From Desulfocapsa sp. (lineage in GTDB: Bacteria > Desulfobacterota > Desulfobulbia > Desulfobulbales > Desulfocapsaceae): 55,334 bases of DNA. The notes under the pieces were generated by a model. That model had not been told where the DNA came from and ran no database searches. It worked only from the letters and a program-made list of their open reading frames with translations. The stretch lies in contig JAFLJO010000144.1 of the NCBI GenBank assembly GCA_022712975.1, positions 1 through 55,334 of the forward strand, in the 5' to 3' direction. A program made the position numbers and the translations under genes. This document shows, in pieces, positions 42,933 through 51,696 of the stretch (positions within the stretch are counted from its first letter, which is position 1; the number at the start of each line of letters is the position of its first letter).

Positions 42933-44522
42933 ATGTCACTTCTCTCAACACTCTCCGATCTCTTAAAAGGATGTCCCAGAAATATCAAAAGAAGGCTTCT
43001 ACGTGATATCCTACTCATCCTTTTTATAACTTCTGGAGCAATTCTTGCCATCGTGCTCATCCAGGGCATAAAGAGCCAACATGATATCTCAACATCGCTT
43101 ATCATCAAAGCAAACAAGCAGGCTGGAATTCATTTTCAGTCCTTTTCCGAGCCGTTGGCTAACACCATAGCTCTTCTTGGCAAATGGGGAGAATCCGGCC
43201 TACTTAAACTGAATGATCCTGAACTTCTTGCAACTCAGTTTCAGGCGCTCATGGAAATCCAACCCAAAATTAATGCAATATCACTAGCTGATACTGATGG
43301 AAATGACACTCGCCTTTCGCATTACAAAAACCAGTGGTTATTACATCGACATCAAAAGTCAGAATCCTTTTCTTCACTGTGGGTTGCTGGAAAAAGTATC
43401 AATGAGCAATTGATTACCGATGACAGCCACAATCCTGTTACTGCTACCTGGTTTCGGGGAGCACTGACCATGAATTCAGAAAAGCAATTCTTTCTTACTT
43501 ATCCGTACTCCTTAGAATCGACTGGAGAAAAAGGAATCACCGCAAGCCTACGTTGGACAAACAAACAAAATCAGTTGGAAAAAACTTACATCTCTGCTAT
43601 TTCATTTACCATGAAAAACCTCATGAACTTTATGGAACAGCTTGAAATCACAGAAAATAGCCGTATTCTGCTGCTTCAGAGTGATGCTACACTCCCAGGC
43701 CATATCAGAAATAACAATCTGAGCACCACAAATTCTGAACAGTTTCTTACAGCAGTAATAGAAAAGTTCAAAAGCAACCCTCTACACACAAATCAGGCTG
43801 TGTCCATTAAAAGTAATGATAAAACGTGGTGGCTTGGTTTCAGTCCGCTCTCTGAGGCCAATGATGATGTATGGGTAGCTATTGTAATTCCTGAGGAAGA
43901 TATTTTCGAGGATCTCTATAAACATTGGCTGCGCTTTGCAATGATAGTTGGAGCCATCCTTCTCACCGGTATTATCATGACCATTTTTCTTGTTCGCAGG
44001 TATAGCCATCAATTACGGGATATACCGCAGCAACATATTAACATGCTTGGTGTTGAAAACGAGATTACAGCACTAATTCGGGCAGGTGAATCCACTACTC
44101 TGGAATTCAAATCCACCATGCGTACCAATCTGAGAACTGGAAAAACCGGTAAAGAAATTGAGATTGCCTGGTTGAAAACAGTAGCCGCTTTTATGAATAG
44201 TGATGGTGGCATTCTTCTTATTGGTGTGGATGATACTGGAAAAGTTCCAGGAATTGATGTCGATAATTTTGCCAATGAAGATAAATGCAGGCTTCATTTT
44301 AAAAATATGATTAACACCCATATCGGGGCTGAATTCACACGCTTTATTCATCTGAAAATTGTCACTATAAAAGAAAAAACCATTCTCATTGTAGAGTGTG
44401 AGCGAGTTCGACGTCCGGTATTTATGTCCATCGGCAAACAGGAAGATTTTTTCATTCGTTCCGGCCCGTCAAGCATAAAACTTTCAATGAGCCAGATGGT
44501 AAAATATCTTGGTGAACGATAA
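42933..44522 (+). CDS. Membrane Cache-like sensor fused to Schlafen AlbA_2 domain
   Basis: 529 residues. Membrane helices at about 23-48 and 330-352 bracket a periplasmic domain of about 280 residues resembling a Cache/dCache sensor (ISLADTDGNDTRLSHYKN, WFRGALTM, VWVAIVIPEEDIF). The cytoplasmic part (about 375-529) is an AlbA_2 (Schlafen-type) domain: ALIRAGESTTLEFKSTMRTN, AAFMNSDGGILLIGVDDTGK, and RVRRPVFMSIGKQEDFFIRS. AlbA_2 proteins are often nucleic-acid-associated regulators or nucleases. No kinase, HTH or GGDEF is present. It starts 90 bases after pqiC and may be its own unit. The architecture is unusual; the ligand and output are unknown. Confidence 0.8.
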   Translation: MSLLSTLSDLLKGCPRNIKRRLLRDILLILFITSGAILAIVLIQGIKSQHDISTSLIIKANKQAGIHFQSFSEPLANTIALLGKWGESGLLKLNDPELLATQFQALMEIQPKINAISLADTDGNDTRLSHYKNQWLLHRHQKSESFSSLWVAGKSINEQLITDDSHNPVTATWFRGALTMNSEKQFFLTYPYSLESTGEKGITASLRWTNKQNQLEKTYISAISFTMKNLMNFMEQLEITENSRILLLQSDATLPGHIRNNNLSTTNSEQFLTAVIEKFKSNPLHTNQAVSIKSNDKTWWLGFSPLSEANDDVWVAIVIPEEDIFEDLYKHWLRFAMIVGAILLTGIIMTIFLVRRYSHQLRDIPQQHINMLGVENEITALIRAGESTTLEFKSTMRTNLRTGKTGKEIEIAWLKTVAAFMNSDGGILLIGVDDTGKVPGIDVDNFANEDKCRLHFKNMINTHIGAEFTRFIHLKIVTIKEKTILIVECERVRRPVFMSIGKQEDFFIRSGPSSIKLSMSQMVKYLGER

Positions 44523-44544
44523 ACCAACATTTTAAAAGCCACTT

Positions 44545-45354
44545 ATGAGCAAAACCAACTACCAACACATCATCTCCCGCTGTTTCGTCAATGCGCCCTG
44601 GTATGAATTAAAAAATCGTTACCTTGAGCTATTCCTCAGCCATGGCATTCAACCTGAAATTGGTCTGGAAGGTCTTTGCCTATATGAAGAATCTGATGAG
44701 GGATTTAGAAAAATTGCGACCATCCTGCAGGACAACAAACTCTCCTGCACACTCCATGCACCATTCTTTGATCTTGCCCCGGGGGCGATTGATCCTAAAA
44801 TCCTAAAAGCCAGTCGAAACAAACTCCGCAAAGCGTTTCGTCTGATAGAAATATTCCAGCCAAAATCAATTGTTTGTCACTTAAACTATGAGGATAATAA
44901 ACAGGGGTACAAATGGGAAGAATGGAAACGTTCAACACTTGAAACCTGGCATGAGCTGACTCAGGTTGCAGCAAAGCAAAACTGTATACTCATGCTGGAA
45001 AACACCTATGAGAACAATCCCAAAACGCATGAAGCAATTCTTTCTGAATTAAACTCTCCCAACGCACAATTTTGTCTGGATGTGGGGCACCTCATGAGTT
45101 TTGCCAAAACTCCCTGGCAGGATTGGCTCCCCAAACTCTCTCCATGGCTTGGTCAGCTTCATCTGCATGACAATGATGGAGAGAGCGATCAACATCTGGG
45201 GATTGGCCTTGGTTCCTTTGACTTCAAAAGCCTTTTTCAATTTCTTGCAACAAACAATCTGCATCCACTTGTCACACTGGAACCTCATAGCGAAGCTGAT
45301 TTATGGCAATCTCTTGATTTCCTTGCTGAAACAAAGCTGCTGGATCAAATTTAG
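44545..45354 (+). CDS. Sugar phosphate isomerase/epimerase-like TIM barrel
   Basis: 269 residues, AP-endonuclease-2 (xylose isomerase-like) TIM barrel. Metal-ligand candidates: Glu in MLENTYENNPKT, Asp-His in FCLDVGHLMSF, His in LHLHDNDGESDQHLGIG and Glu in VTLEPHSEADL. Substrate cannot be inferred. It follows the AlbA_2 protein by 22 bases, so the two are likely co-transcribed. Convergent with mobB (100-base gap). Confidence 0.85.
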   Translation: MSKTNYQHIISRCFVNAPWYELKNRYLELFLSHGIQPEIGLEGLCLYEESDEGFRKIATILQDNKLSCTLHAPFFDLAPGAIDPKILKASRNKLRKAFRLIEIFQPKSIVCHLNYEDNKQGYKWEEWKRSTLETWHELTQVAAKQNCILMLENTYENNPKTHEAILSELNSPNAQFCLDVGHLMSFAKTPWQDWLPKLSPWLGQLHLHDNDGESDQHLGIGLGSFDFKSLFQFLATNNLHPLVTLEPHSEADLWQSLDFLAETKLLDQI

Positions 45355-45453
45355 CAAGACGACAACACAAGCACAAGTGGTTGGATTTATTGTATAAAAA
45401 CACATTCAAAACAGAGTCCACACGATGTCGAAATTTTAAGCTATGGTACAGTA

Positions 45454-46164
45454 TTAGCAAATCCCAAGCAACGGTTCGTCTGAGGTCACAAGTATAGGGG
45501 GAGTGTCTGCGTGTGTATCTATTGGTATGCGAACACACAACTCAATATTATTTGCATCCTCTTTTGTTTTCAAAGTATCCACAAGCCCCACCACAGCACC
45601 AGCCAGGATTTTCTGTATAAACCCATTAAGCGCGATCTTTTTGCCGTTTATAAACAAAACGGTCTGTTCAGGTTTGGGTTTTAAGAGCAAACGATTTTCT
45701 ATAAAACCAGCAATTTTTCTACTGTCATCACAGCGAAAAACAGAGTTGCCGGTAACTTGACGATCAGACACAACACCGATTACTCTTTTGACCTGATTAC
45801 GTAACAGGTCACGCCCATCTCTGGAAACCTCAATTTTAGCTATATGGTGGTCATCTTCAAAACCTTCCGCAATAACAATATCTACGTCTGAGAAAAAACG
45901 ATACGCCAAAGGAGTCAGTGCTTGCCCTCCCTTCTTTATTCGTATGATCATTTGTTCCCGATCCAATAGGATCACGGCATGTGATCCTGCCTTTTGATAG
46001 GTTACTGTATCCGTTCCCGGTTGATCGGAAATAATTGTATTGTCCCCGGTGGATTTAATGACTGCAAGCGAATACCCACTCTTAGTAAGGTGGCTGACAA
46101 CTTGGCTTGCCACTATTGTCGTGTCGCTGGGTTTTCGACCGATAAAGCTTATAATAGGCGGCAT
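45454..46164 (-). CDS. mobB: MobB-like molybdopterin guanine dinucleotide biosynthesis protein, divergent
   Basis: 236 residues. MobB acts with MobA in adding GMP to molybdopterin. The overall MobB pattern is present: SFIGRKPSDTTIVASQVVSH at the N-terminus, YSLAVIKSTGDNTIISD, DTVTYQKAGSHAVILL, and DIVIAEGFEDDHHIAKIEVS. The Walker A, normally GxSGSGKT, reads GRKPSDTT here with no lysine, so GTP hydrolysis is doubtful. A C-terminal extension (about 165-236) resembles those of sulfate-reducer MobB proteins. It lies downstream of the formate dehydrogenase genes, whose cofactor it would serve, with a structured region between. AAGGAGA precedes the ATG. Confidence 0.75.
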   Translation of the reverse strand: MPPIISFIGRKPSDTTIVASQVVSHLTKSGYSLAVIKSTGDNTIISDQPGTDTVTYQKAGSHAVILLDREQMIIRIKKGGQALTPLAYRFFSDVDIVIAEGFEDDHHIAKIEVSRDGRDLLRNQVKRVIGVVSDRQVTGNSVFRCDDSRKIAGFIENRLLLKPKPEQTVLFINGKKIALNGFIQKILAGAVVGLVDTLKTKEDANNIELCVRIPIDTHADTPPILVTSDEPLLGIC

Positions 46165-46199
46165 GGATTCTCCTTATGAATAGAGGGGCGGCAATCGAC

Positions 46200-46274
46200 A
46201 AAAAAACAAACTGTACCCACTTGGCAGGTCGCTAGCAACAGCATGTGCTGTTGGTTTAACAAGTGCCTGAGTAC
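46200..46274 (-). promoter_or_regulatory. Structured leader/terminator upstream of mobB
   Basis: On the minus strand, from the FDH anchor gene towards mobB: outer stems GTAC/GTAC (46213-46216 and 46271-46274) and CACTTG/CAAGTG (46218-46223 and 46260-46265) enclose a perfect 8-bp hairpin (46236-46243 and 46246-46253). CAGG/CCTG (46225-46228 and 46266-46269) can pair in a way that crosses the second stem, giving either a pseudoknot or two exclusive folds. The structure is followed by seven T (plus-strand A-run 46200-46206), then 36 bases to the mobB start. It works as a terminator of the fdh transcript or as an attenuator for mobB. Confidence 0.6.
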
Positions 46275-46282
46275 AATATCGA

Positions 46283-46315
46283 CAACCGTCTCCGTCATGA
46301 CGACGGAGACGGTTG
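46283..46315. repeat. Perfect 14-bp hairpin downstream of the FDH anchor gene
   Basis: CAACCGTCTCCGTC (46283-46296) and GACGGAGACGGTTG (46302-46315) pair without mismatch around a 5-base loop. No T-run follows in either direction. It lies 20 bases after the stop of the NrfD-type gene, so on the transcript it could protect the 3' end or set the ratio of fdh to mobB expression. Confidence 0.7.
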
Positions 46316-46334
46316 CAGGACGCTACGCTACATA

Positions 46335-47501
46335 TCAACTACGCGAATATGCGGGTAGTGGATGTTCTTCTGGTTCCGTATGATGCTCGAATATTGGAAA
46401 ATGGCGGGCAATCACCACAAAAAGCAGGATGTGTGCTGCAATAATACCAAGAGTTACCAATGATTCGATCATTGAAGGAAAGTAAATCTCATTAGGATCC
46501 ATCATTCCAAACATCGAAACATTAAAACGATTCATTATAACTCCAAATATCAGCAATGCAGCCGCGCTTCCCATAAATCTCACATTGTTTTGTATTGACA
46601 TCCGGGAAAACATAATAAACGGGAGAATAAAGCCTACTCCCATTTCTACAGCAAACAACCAGGTCATTACAGGGGTATCAAAGACAGGACGTCCACCCAG
46701 AAAAATCATGCTGAGAATGCGGACTATTATATATGCGCCTATAGTCCAAGGTAATATTTTTATCAGAGTAGCTAAAAGCTCATCTTCGTTTGGCTGTCCC
46801 ATCCATTTATGGCAAGAGATTGCCTCGAGGATAATGATGCAAATACCAGCGCAGATTGCGCTCATAAAGAAAAGCAGTGGTAGCAGCGGATTGTACCAAA
46901 GGTTATGTAACTTATCGACGGCGATTACAAAGAATGTCCAAAGGCTCGATTGATGCAGCGTTGAAATTGACGCAGCAAGAATGACCAACGGCAGTTCAAA
47001 CCAGCGCAGAACCCTGATGGACAATTTCCAACCAAATTTTTCCGCTACAGGTGCCAGAAATTCAATAAAAAGAACCGTGGTGTAGGCCAAAACACACATG
47101 GCAACTTCAAACATTGGGGACTGCAGGTTCCAATGGATCAGGACATGCCAGCCTTTATGGGGCTGGCCTAAATCGACGAGCAAGCCAACACAAACCAGCG
47201 AGTAACCAAGAAAACCAGTGACAATTGCCGGACGAACTAAAGGTTCCAGCTTTTTGATATTGAAACAATGAACAATTGCTCCAAGGGTGAAAGCTCCTGC
47301 GGCCAGTGGGACTGCGGTGACGATGTCAAAGGAAACCCATAGTCCCCAAGGATATCTGTCGGAGAGATTGGTGGTTGCTCCAAGGCCAAAAACGAAACGA
47401 ATAATGGCAGATACGGCTCCGACAACAACCAGCATCATCATCAGCTTGACAAACCAGTGATAGCTATTAAATTCGTTGGATATAGATCGCGCTGCGCTCA
47501 T
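46335..47501 (-). CDS. NrfD/HybB-type membrane anchor of formate dehydrogenase
   Basis: 388 residues with about ten membrane helices. The pattern is that of NrfD/PsrC/HybB quinone-interacting membrane subunits (YPWGLWVSFDIVTAVPLAAG, GLLVDLGQPHKGWHVLIHWN, HQSSLWTFFVIAVDKLHNLW, MGVGFILPFIMF). No heme-binding pattern of the cytochrome b556 gamma subunit of FDH-N is apparent. It receives electrons from the beta subunit and passes them to the menaquinone pool or to a membrane partner. The start overlaps the beta subunit by 4 bases. It closes the fdhABC set. Confidence 0.88.
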   Translation of the reverse strand: MSAARSISNEFNSYHWFVKLMMMLVVVGAVSAIIRFVFGLGATTNLSDRYPWGLWVSFDIVTAVPLAAGAFTLGAIVHCFNIKKLEPLVRPAIVTGFLGYSLVCVGLLVDLGQPHKGWHVLIHWNLQSPMFEVAMCVLAYTTVLFIEFLAPVAEKFGWKLSIRVLRWFELPLVILAASISTLHQSSLWTFFVIAVDKLHNLWYNPLLPLLFFMSAICAGICIIILEAISCHKWMGQPNEDELLATLIKILPWTIGAYIIVRILSMIFLGGRPVFDTPVMTWLFAVEMGVGFILPFIMFSRMSIQNNVRFMGSAAALLIFGVIMNRFNVSMFGMMDPNEIYFPSMIESLVTLGIIAAHILLFVVIARHFPIFEHHTEPEEHPLPAYSRS

Positions 47502-48343
47502 ATTTGCTCCTCCTTGGACTCGGTAGAATTTTGTTTGTCAAGTTTCTCGTTTTTTTCTTTTTCTATACGCTCCCTACGGTTGGTGATCCAAGTCAAAGCA
47601 CTCAATCCAGCACCCACTGTCAGAAATGTTGCGGGAACCAGGCTCAGTGCCGGCCATGTATAGCTTGGAAGAGCACGCTTCGTAACCGTATCGAAACCGA
47701 GTTCCTCAAATGGTTCGGAGGTGAGATAGAAAACACCCGTTCCCCCTGCCTCGTCTTTCCCGTAAATCTTATCAAGGTAACGATCCGGGAATTGTTTGAG
47801 GCGTTGCTGTGCCATCTTTAATATTTCATCGTGCGGACCATAGTCCATTGCAGTCGCACAGGCAGTGACACAAGCGGGTTCGAGTCCTTCTTTGATCCGG
47901 CTGTAGCAACCGTCACATTTTTTCACCAGCGGAAGTTTTTTGCTCCATTCGTATTTTGCCATGTTGAATGGGCAGCCTATCATACAAAAACGACAACCGA
48001 TGCACAGATCGCTCTCGTAGATAACCGGGCCTTCAGGGGTTTTCACAAAAGCATTTACCGGACATACCGAAACGCATGCCGGATCGTCACAATGCATACA
48101 CATCTCTTTATAAAAAGAGAATTCAATCTTACCGTTTTTTTCATATTCTCGAAATTTGATCAACGTAAAGGTATGTTCTGATGTGGATCGCGGATTCTGA
48201 TATCCTTCTCCGCTAAAAAAGTCAGTCTCTTCAGCCTGGAGCTGATTCCATTGCTTACAGGCAACCATACACCCTCTACAACCAGTACATTTAGTCAGAT
48301 CGATCAGGAACACATTCCCTTTCTTAATGTTTACTTTGCTCAT
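47498..48343 (-). CDS. fdhB: Formate dehydrogenase beta subunit (4Fe-4S)
   Basis: 281 residues. Four cysteine clusters typical of FdhB/DmsB-type electron-transfer subunits: CTGCRGCMVACKQW, CMHCDDPACVSVCPVNAF, CIGCRFCMIGCPFNMAKYEW, and CDGCYSRIKEGLEPACVTAC. A C-terminal hydrophobic segment (about residues 232-252) can anchor it to the membrane, followed by a charged tail. It accepts electrons from the alpha subunit's Mo/W site. Overlaps with alpha and the anchor by 4 bases each (ATGA), showing coupled translation. Confidence 0.93.
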   Translation of the reverse strand: MSKVNIKKGNVFLIDLTKCTGCRGCMVACKQWNQLQAEETDFFSGEGYQNPRSTSEHTFTLIKFREYEKNGKIEFSFYKEMCMHCDDPACVSVCPVNAFVKTPEGPVIYESDLCIGCRFCMIGCPFNMAKYEWSKKLPLVKKCDGCYSRIKEGLEPACVTACATAMDYGPHDEILKMAQQRLKQFPDRYLDKIYGKDEAGGTGVFYLTSEPFEELGFDTVTKRALPSYTWPALSLVPATFLTVGAGLSALTWITNRRERIEKEKNEKLDKQNSTESKEEQI

Positions 48344-51300
48344 GATTGACTACCTCCTTTCTCAATATCACAAAGGAATGCTTTGTATTCCGGGATGGTG
48401 GTATTGGCACAGCCTACTGCTGCAGTCAGGGTGTTCGCACTTGCCCCTGTCGAAAGACCGTTGAATCCCCAATGCCATGGCATTCCGACGTGTTCAACTA
48501 TTTTTCCGCTGATCACCATGGGTTTTAGTCGTCCTGTAACCAGGGTGCGCGCTTCGATTGTACCTCGCACGGTTGTGACGGTAGCCATATCACCGTTCTG
48601 CAATCCCTTCTTTTTTGCCAGTTCATGGCTGATTTCAACAAACATATCTGGAACCAGCTCGACCAGCCAGGGAAGATTTCGTGTCATGGCCCCGGCTTGC
48701 CAGTGTTCGCTAACCCTGTATGTTGTACCAACATAGGGATACTTACCACTGTTATCGAGATTGTCAGGCGCCATTACGGCAGGATTACATTGCTGTGCAC
48801 TCATTGCATTGATAGCGGGACTTTCCATTGGTTCATAGTGCTCAGGGAATGGACCGTCGGCAAGTCCTGATGCAAACAGCCTTGCGAATCCTTCCGGAAT
48901 CATAATGAAAGGAGACTTTGTACCCTCTTCATTCATTGGTGGCCAGCCGCCATCGGGTATATCACCCTCCCATTTCCGGGATATTTTATTCCATGCGATA
49001 ACAGGTTTTTTGGAATTCCATGGTTTCCCATTCAAATCCACTGAAGCCCGGTTATACAGTATCCGACGATTAACAGGCCAGCACCATGCCCAGTTATGAT
49101 AATTCTCCATACCTGAAGGATCCTCCAGACTACGGCGCTTCATCATATTACCCTTCTCTGTATAAGAGTTGCAGTACAGCCAGTTACCGCTGGTTGTTGA
49201 GCCATCAGCTTGTAAAAATGCAAAACTTGGTACCTGTTCTCCTTTTTTATAAGACTTTCCTTTGATCACCATATCTTTGGTAAACTGACCATTGCATTCA
49301 CGGGCGACCATATCAATATCCGGCTCGTGGCCATCACCGTAGTTCCAGTCAAGGTCGGTAATCGGACCGGGGTATACCCCATCTTTTGCATAAAGTTCTT
49401 TCAGTTTTTTGACCCATTGATCAATTATAAATGCATCACTTTCAGCATGCCCCGGCGGGTTAATTGCCTTGTAACGCCATTGAGCCCAGCGACCGGAATT
49501 TGAGACACTCCCCTCTTTTTCAACTGAAGAAGCCGCTGGAAGCAGAAATACTTCTGTGTCAATGGTTTTAGGATCAGCCCCAGGTCGTCTCCAAAAAACG
49601 GAGGTATCGGTTTCCCACAGATCAACGGAAACCATCCACTTCAGCTTGTCGAGTCCCTTACCAATCGCATTTGAATCAGCTCCGCCGACAATCGGGTTGG
49701 TACCCATATTGACCAAACCGTCGAATTCACCACGCTGCATCCGTTCCATCAACTTAATGTAGGAATAATTGCCGCTGCGTTTTGGCAGGTAGTCGAAACA
49801 GAAATCATTTTCCCTGGTTGCGACATCACCCCAGTACGCCTTGAGAAGACTAACCATATATTTAGGAGTGTTGCCCCACCAGTTTGCGCTCTGCGTATCA
49901 GTTGTTGTCGGAGTCCATCTCGTAAGATATTCCGCCAGATTCGTATTGGCATATGTCGGAACCGCCAGATAACCGGGCAGAATATGGTAAAGGAGCGCAT
50001 AATCGGTTGAGCCCTGCACATTGCTTTCACCACGTAAAGCATTGATACCGCCACCTGCAATGCCAACATTACCAAGTAATAACTGTAACATGGCATAGGA
50101 ACGAACATTCTGGGTACCATAGGTGTGTTGTGTGGTTCCCATGGCGTACATGATTGTTGCTGCTTTATCCGGCCTGCCAGTACTGCAAAATGTCTCAACT
50201 ACTGCCATATAATTTTTTCTATCAGTCCCGGTTATCTCACAAACCTTTTCCATAGTATATCTGGAATAGTGTTTTTTCATAAGCTGATAAACACAGCGGG
50301 GATCCTTCAGACTGTCATCCCGCAGAACCTTGCCGTCTGAGTCAAACTGATAGGTCCATGAGTCTTTTTCGTAACTGAAAGATGCAGCATCTAAACCGGA
50401 GAAAACACCATCTTTGAATTCGAAGTCCTCATTGATCAGAAAGGCAGCATTAGTGTAATTGACCACATATTCCTTGTGGATCAGATTATTCTCCAGAATA
50501 TAATTTATCATACCGCCAATGAAGGAGATATCTGTTCCCGCTCGTAGCTGGGCGAAATGATCCGCCATGGAGGAAGTTCGGGTAAAGCGCGGATCAACGG
50601 AGAGCAGTTTGGCCCCTTTGTCAATTGCTTTATTAATATATTTAAACGAGATAGGATGATTTTCAGCAGGATTTGATCCGATGCACAGGATGACATCAGA
50701 GTGTTGAATATCATTCCAGTGATTGGTCATTGCTCCACGACCGAATGTGGCTGCCAGACCGGCAACCGTTGCGCTGTGTCAGATTCGAGCCTGATGTTCC
50801 AGGTAACCGACACCCATTGCCCTGGCAAATTTACCAAGAAGGTAACACTCTTCACTGTCAAGTGCTGCGCCGCCGACAACTGCCATGCCTTCATTGCGGT
50901 TAACAGTATATGTCTTGCCTTTTATTGTTTCCTGTTTTATGAAATTGTTATCACGGCTTTCTTTCATCAGCTTGGCAATTCGCTCTATTGCCCAATCCCA
51001 TGATTTTTCTTCCCATTTATCACTTTTGGGTGCCCGGTATTGAACCTTGGTCAGGCGCAGATCGTTGTTGACAACCTGAATCAATGCGGCTCCTTTAGAG
51101 CAAAGAGAGCCATTGTTTATTGGATGTTCAACATCTCCCTCGATGTTGACCACCTTGCCGTTTTTGACATGCACGATCAGACCACAACCAACCGCACAAT
51201 AGGGACAGATTGTGGTGGTATGCTGCAATCCTTTTATCCTTAGTTCAGCCGCTTCAAAATCGGCTTCGGCTTGAGCCTGATTCCCGTTCAGCGCTGCGAC

Positions 51301-51360
51301 ACCGACAGCACCAGCAACTATGGCGCTGCCTTTTAAGAAATTACGTCTGGAAACTCCCAT
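48340..51360 (-). CDS. fdhA: Formate dehydrogenase alpha subunit, selenocysteine-containing, Tat-exported
   Basis: 1006 residues if the in-frame TGA at 50779-50781 is selenocysteine (Sec194). It reads HQARIUHSATVAGLAATFGR, the exact context of Sec in FDH-N type enzymes. The Tat signal is SRRNFLKG at the N-terminus, the [4Fe-4S] cysteines are in CPYCAVGCGLIVHV ... GSLCSKG, and the Mo/W-bis-pyranopterin regions follow (YAMGTTQHTYGTQNVRSYAM, GNVGIAGGGINALRGESNVQ). The C-terminal cofactor-binding domain has WGFNGLSTGASANTLT. The enzyme oxidises formate to CO2 in the periplasm. A conventional reading would call two genes (to the TGA, and from ATG 50730). AAGGAGG precedes the ATG; a SECIS lies at 50749-50767. 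Confidence 0.95.
50749..50781 (-). promoter_or_regulatory. SECIS element of fdhA with UGA codon
   Basis: Directly after the UGA (50779-50781) the minus strand has a 6-bp stem, GGTTGC (50767-50762) and GCAGCC (50754-50749), with loop CGGTCTG. The stem and the GGTC of the loop correspond closely to the E. coli fdhF SECIS. It directs SelB to insert selenocysteine. Confidence 0.85.
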
Positions 51361-51696
51361 ACTTTCCTCCTTATTTAATTATTCCCAGCTCTTTGCTCCC
51401 GCATGCGAAAATGCAATCGACAGTAGCTTCGTGAAAAATTATTATTCGTTATATCGTCCTTGGACGTTATGCCCTGCGGGCAGTAGGTATTAGGTATTAG
51501 ATATTAGGTATTAGGTATTAGGCAACTAACATAGGAACAATTCCCACAGGAATTTTGATTTCCCGATACAGGTACATGGGGGGGCTTCTAGCTGTTAGTA
51601 ACTGGATTGATACTAAGTTATTGAGGCAAAAAAATAAATCAGGAGGGTGCTTTATTTAATGCAGGTGTATAGCTTACTTGTTTGTAGGGTTTTAAC
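51361..51696. other. Intergenic region between fdhA and the two-component genes
   Basis: 336 bases without a gene. It holds the composite repeat at 51469-51570, the fdhA leader with a strong ribosome-binding site next to 51361 and, near 51640-51700, the transition to higher GC content. I saw no convincing sigma-70 or sigma-54 promoter. Confidence 0.6.
51469..51570 (-). repeat. Composite interspersed repeat, second full copy, with heptamer spacer
   Basis: On the minus strand: the 40-base module (51570-51531, 35 of 40 bases shared with 10829-10868), then five to six copies of a CTAATAC heptamer (51522-51485), then the 22-base palindromic module (51490-51469; one base different from 10901-10922). 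The order is the same as at 10829-10922, with a different spacer. Confidence 0.75.

Noticed and set aside
46200..46315. Molybdenum cofactor riboswitch or tRNA-like structure
   Set aside because: I could not match it to the known Moco motif or to tRNA features; kept only as an unassigned structure.
48340..50730. Separate gene starting at ATG 50730
   Set aside because: It begins in the middle of the Mo/W-binding domain; the upstream TGA is in the Sec position of FDH and is followed by a SECIS.
51485..51522. Possible CRISPR array or iterons from CTAATAC repeats
   Set aside because: Units are contiguous 7-mers without spacers, no cas genes, and no replication gene.
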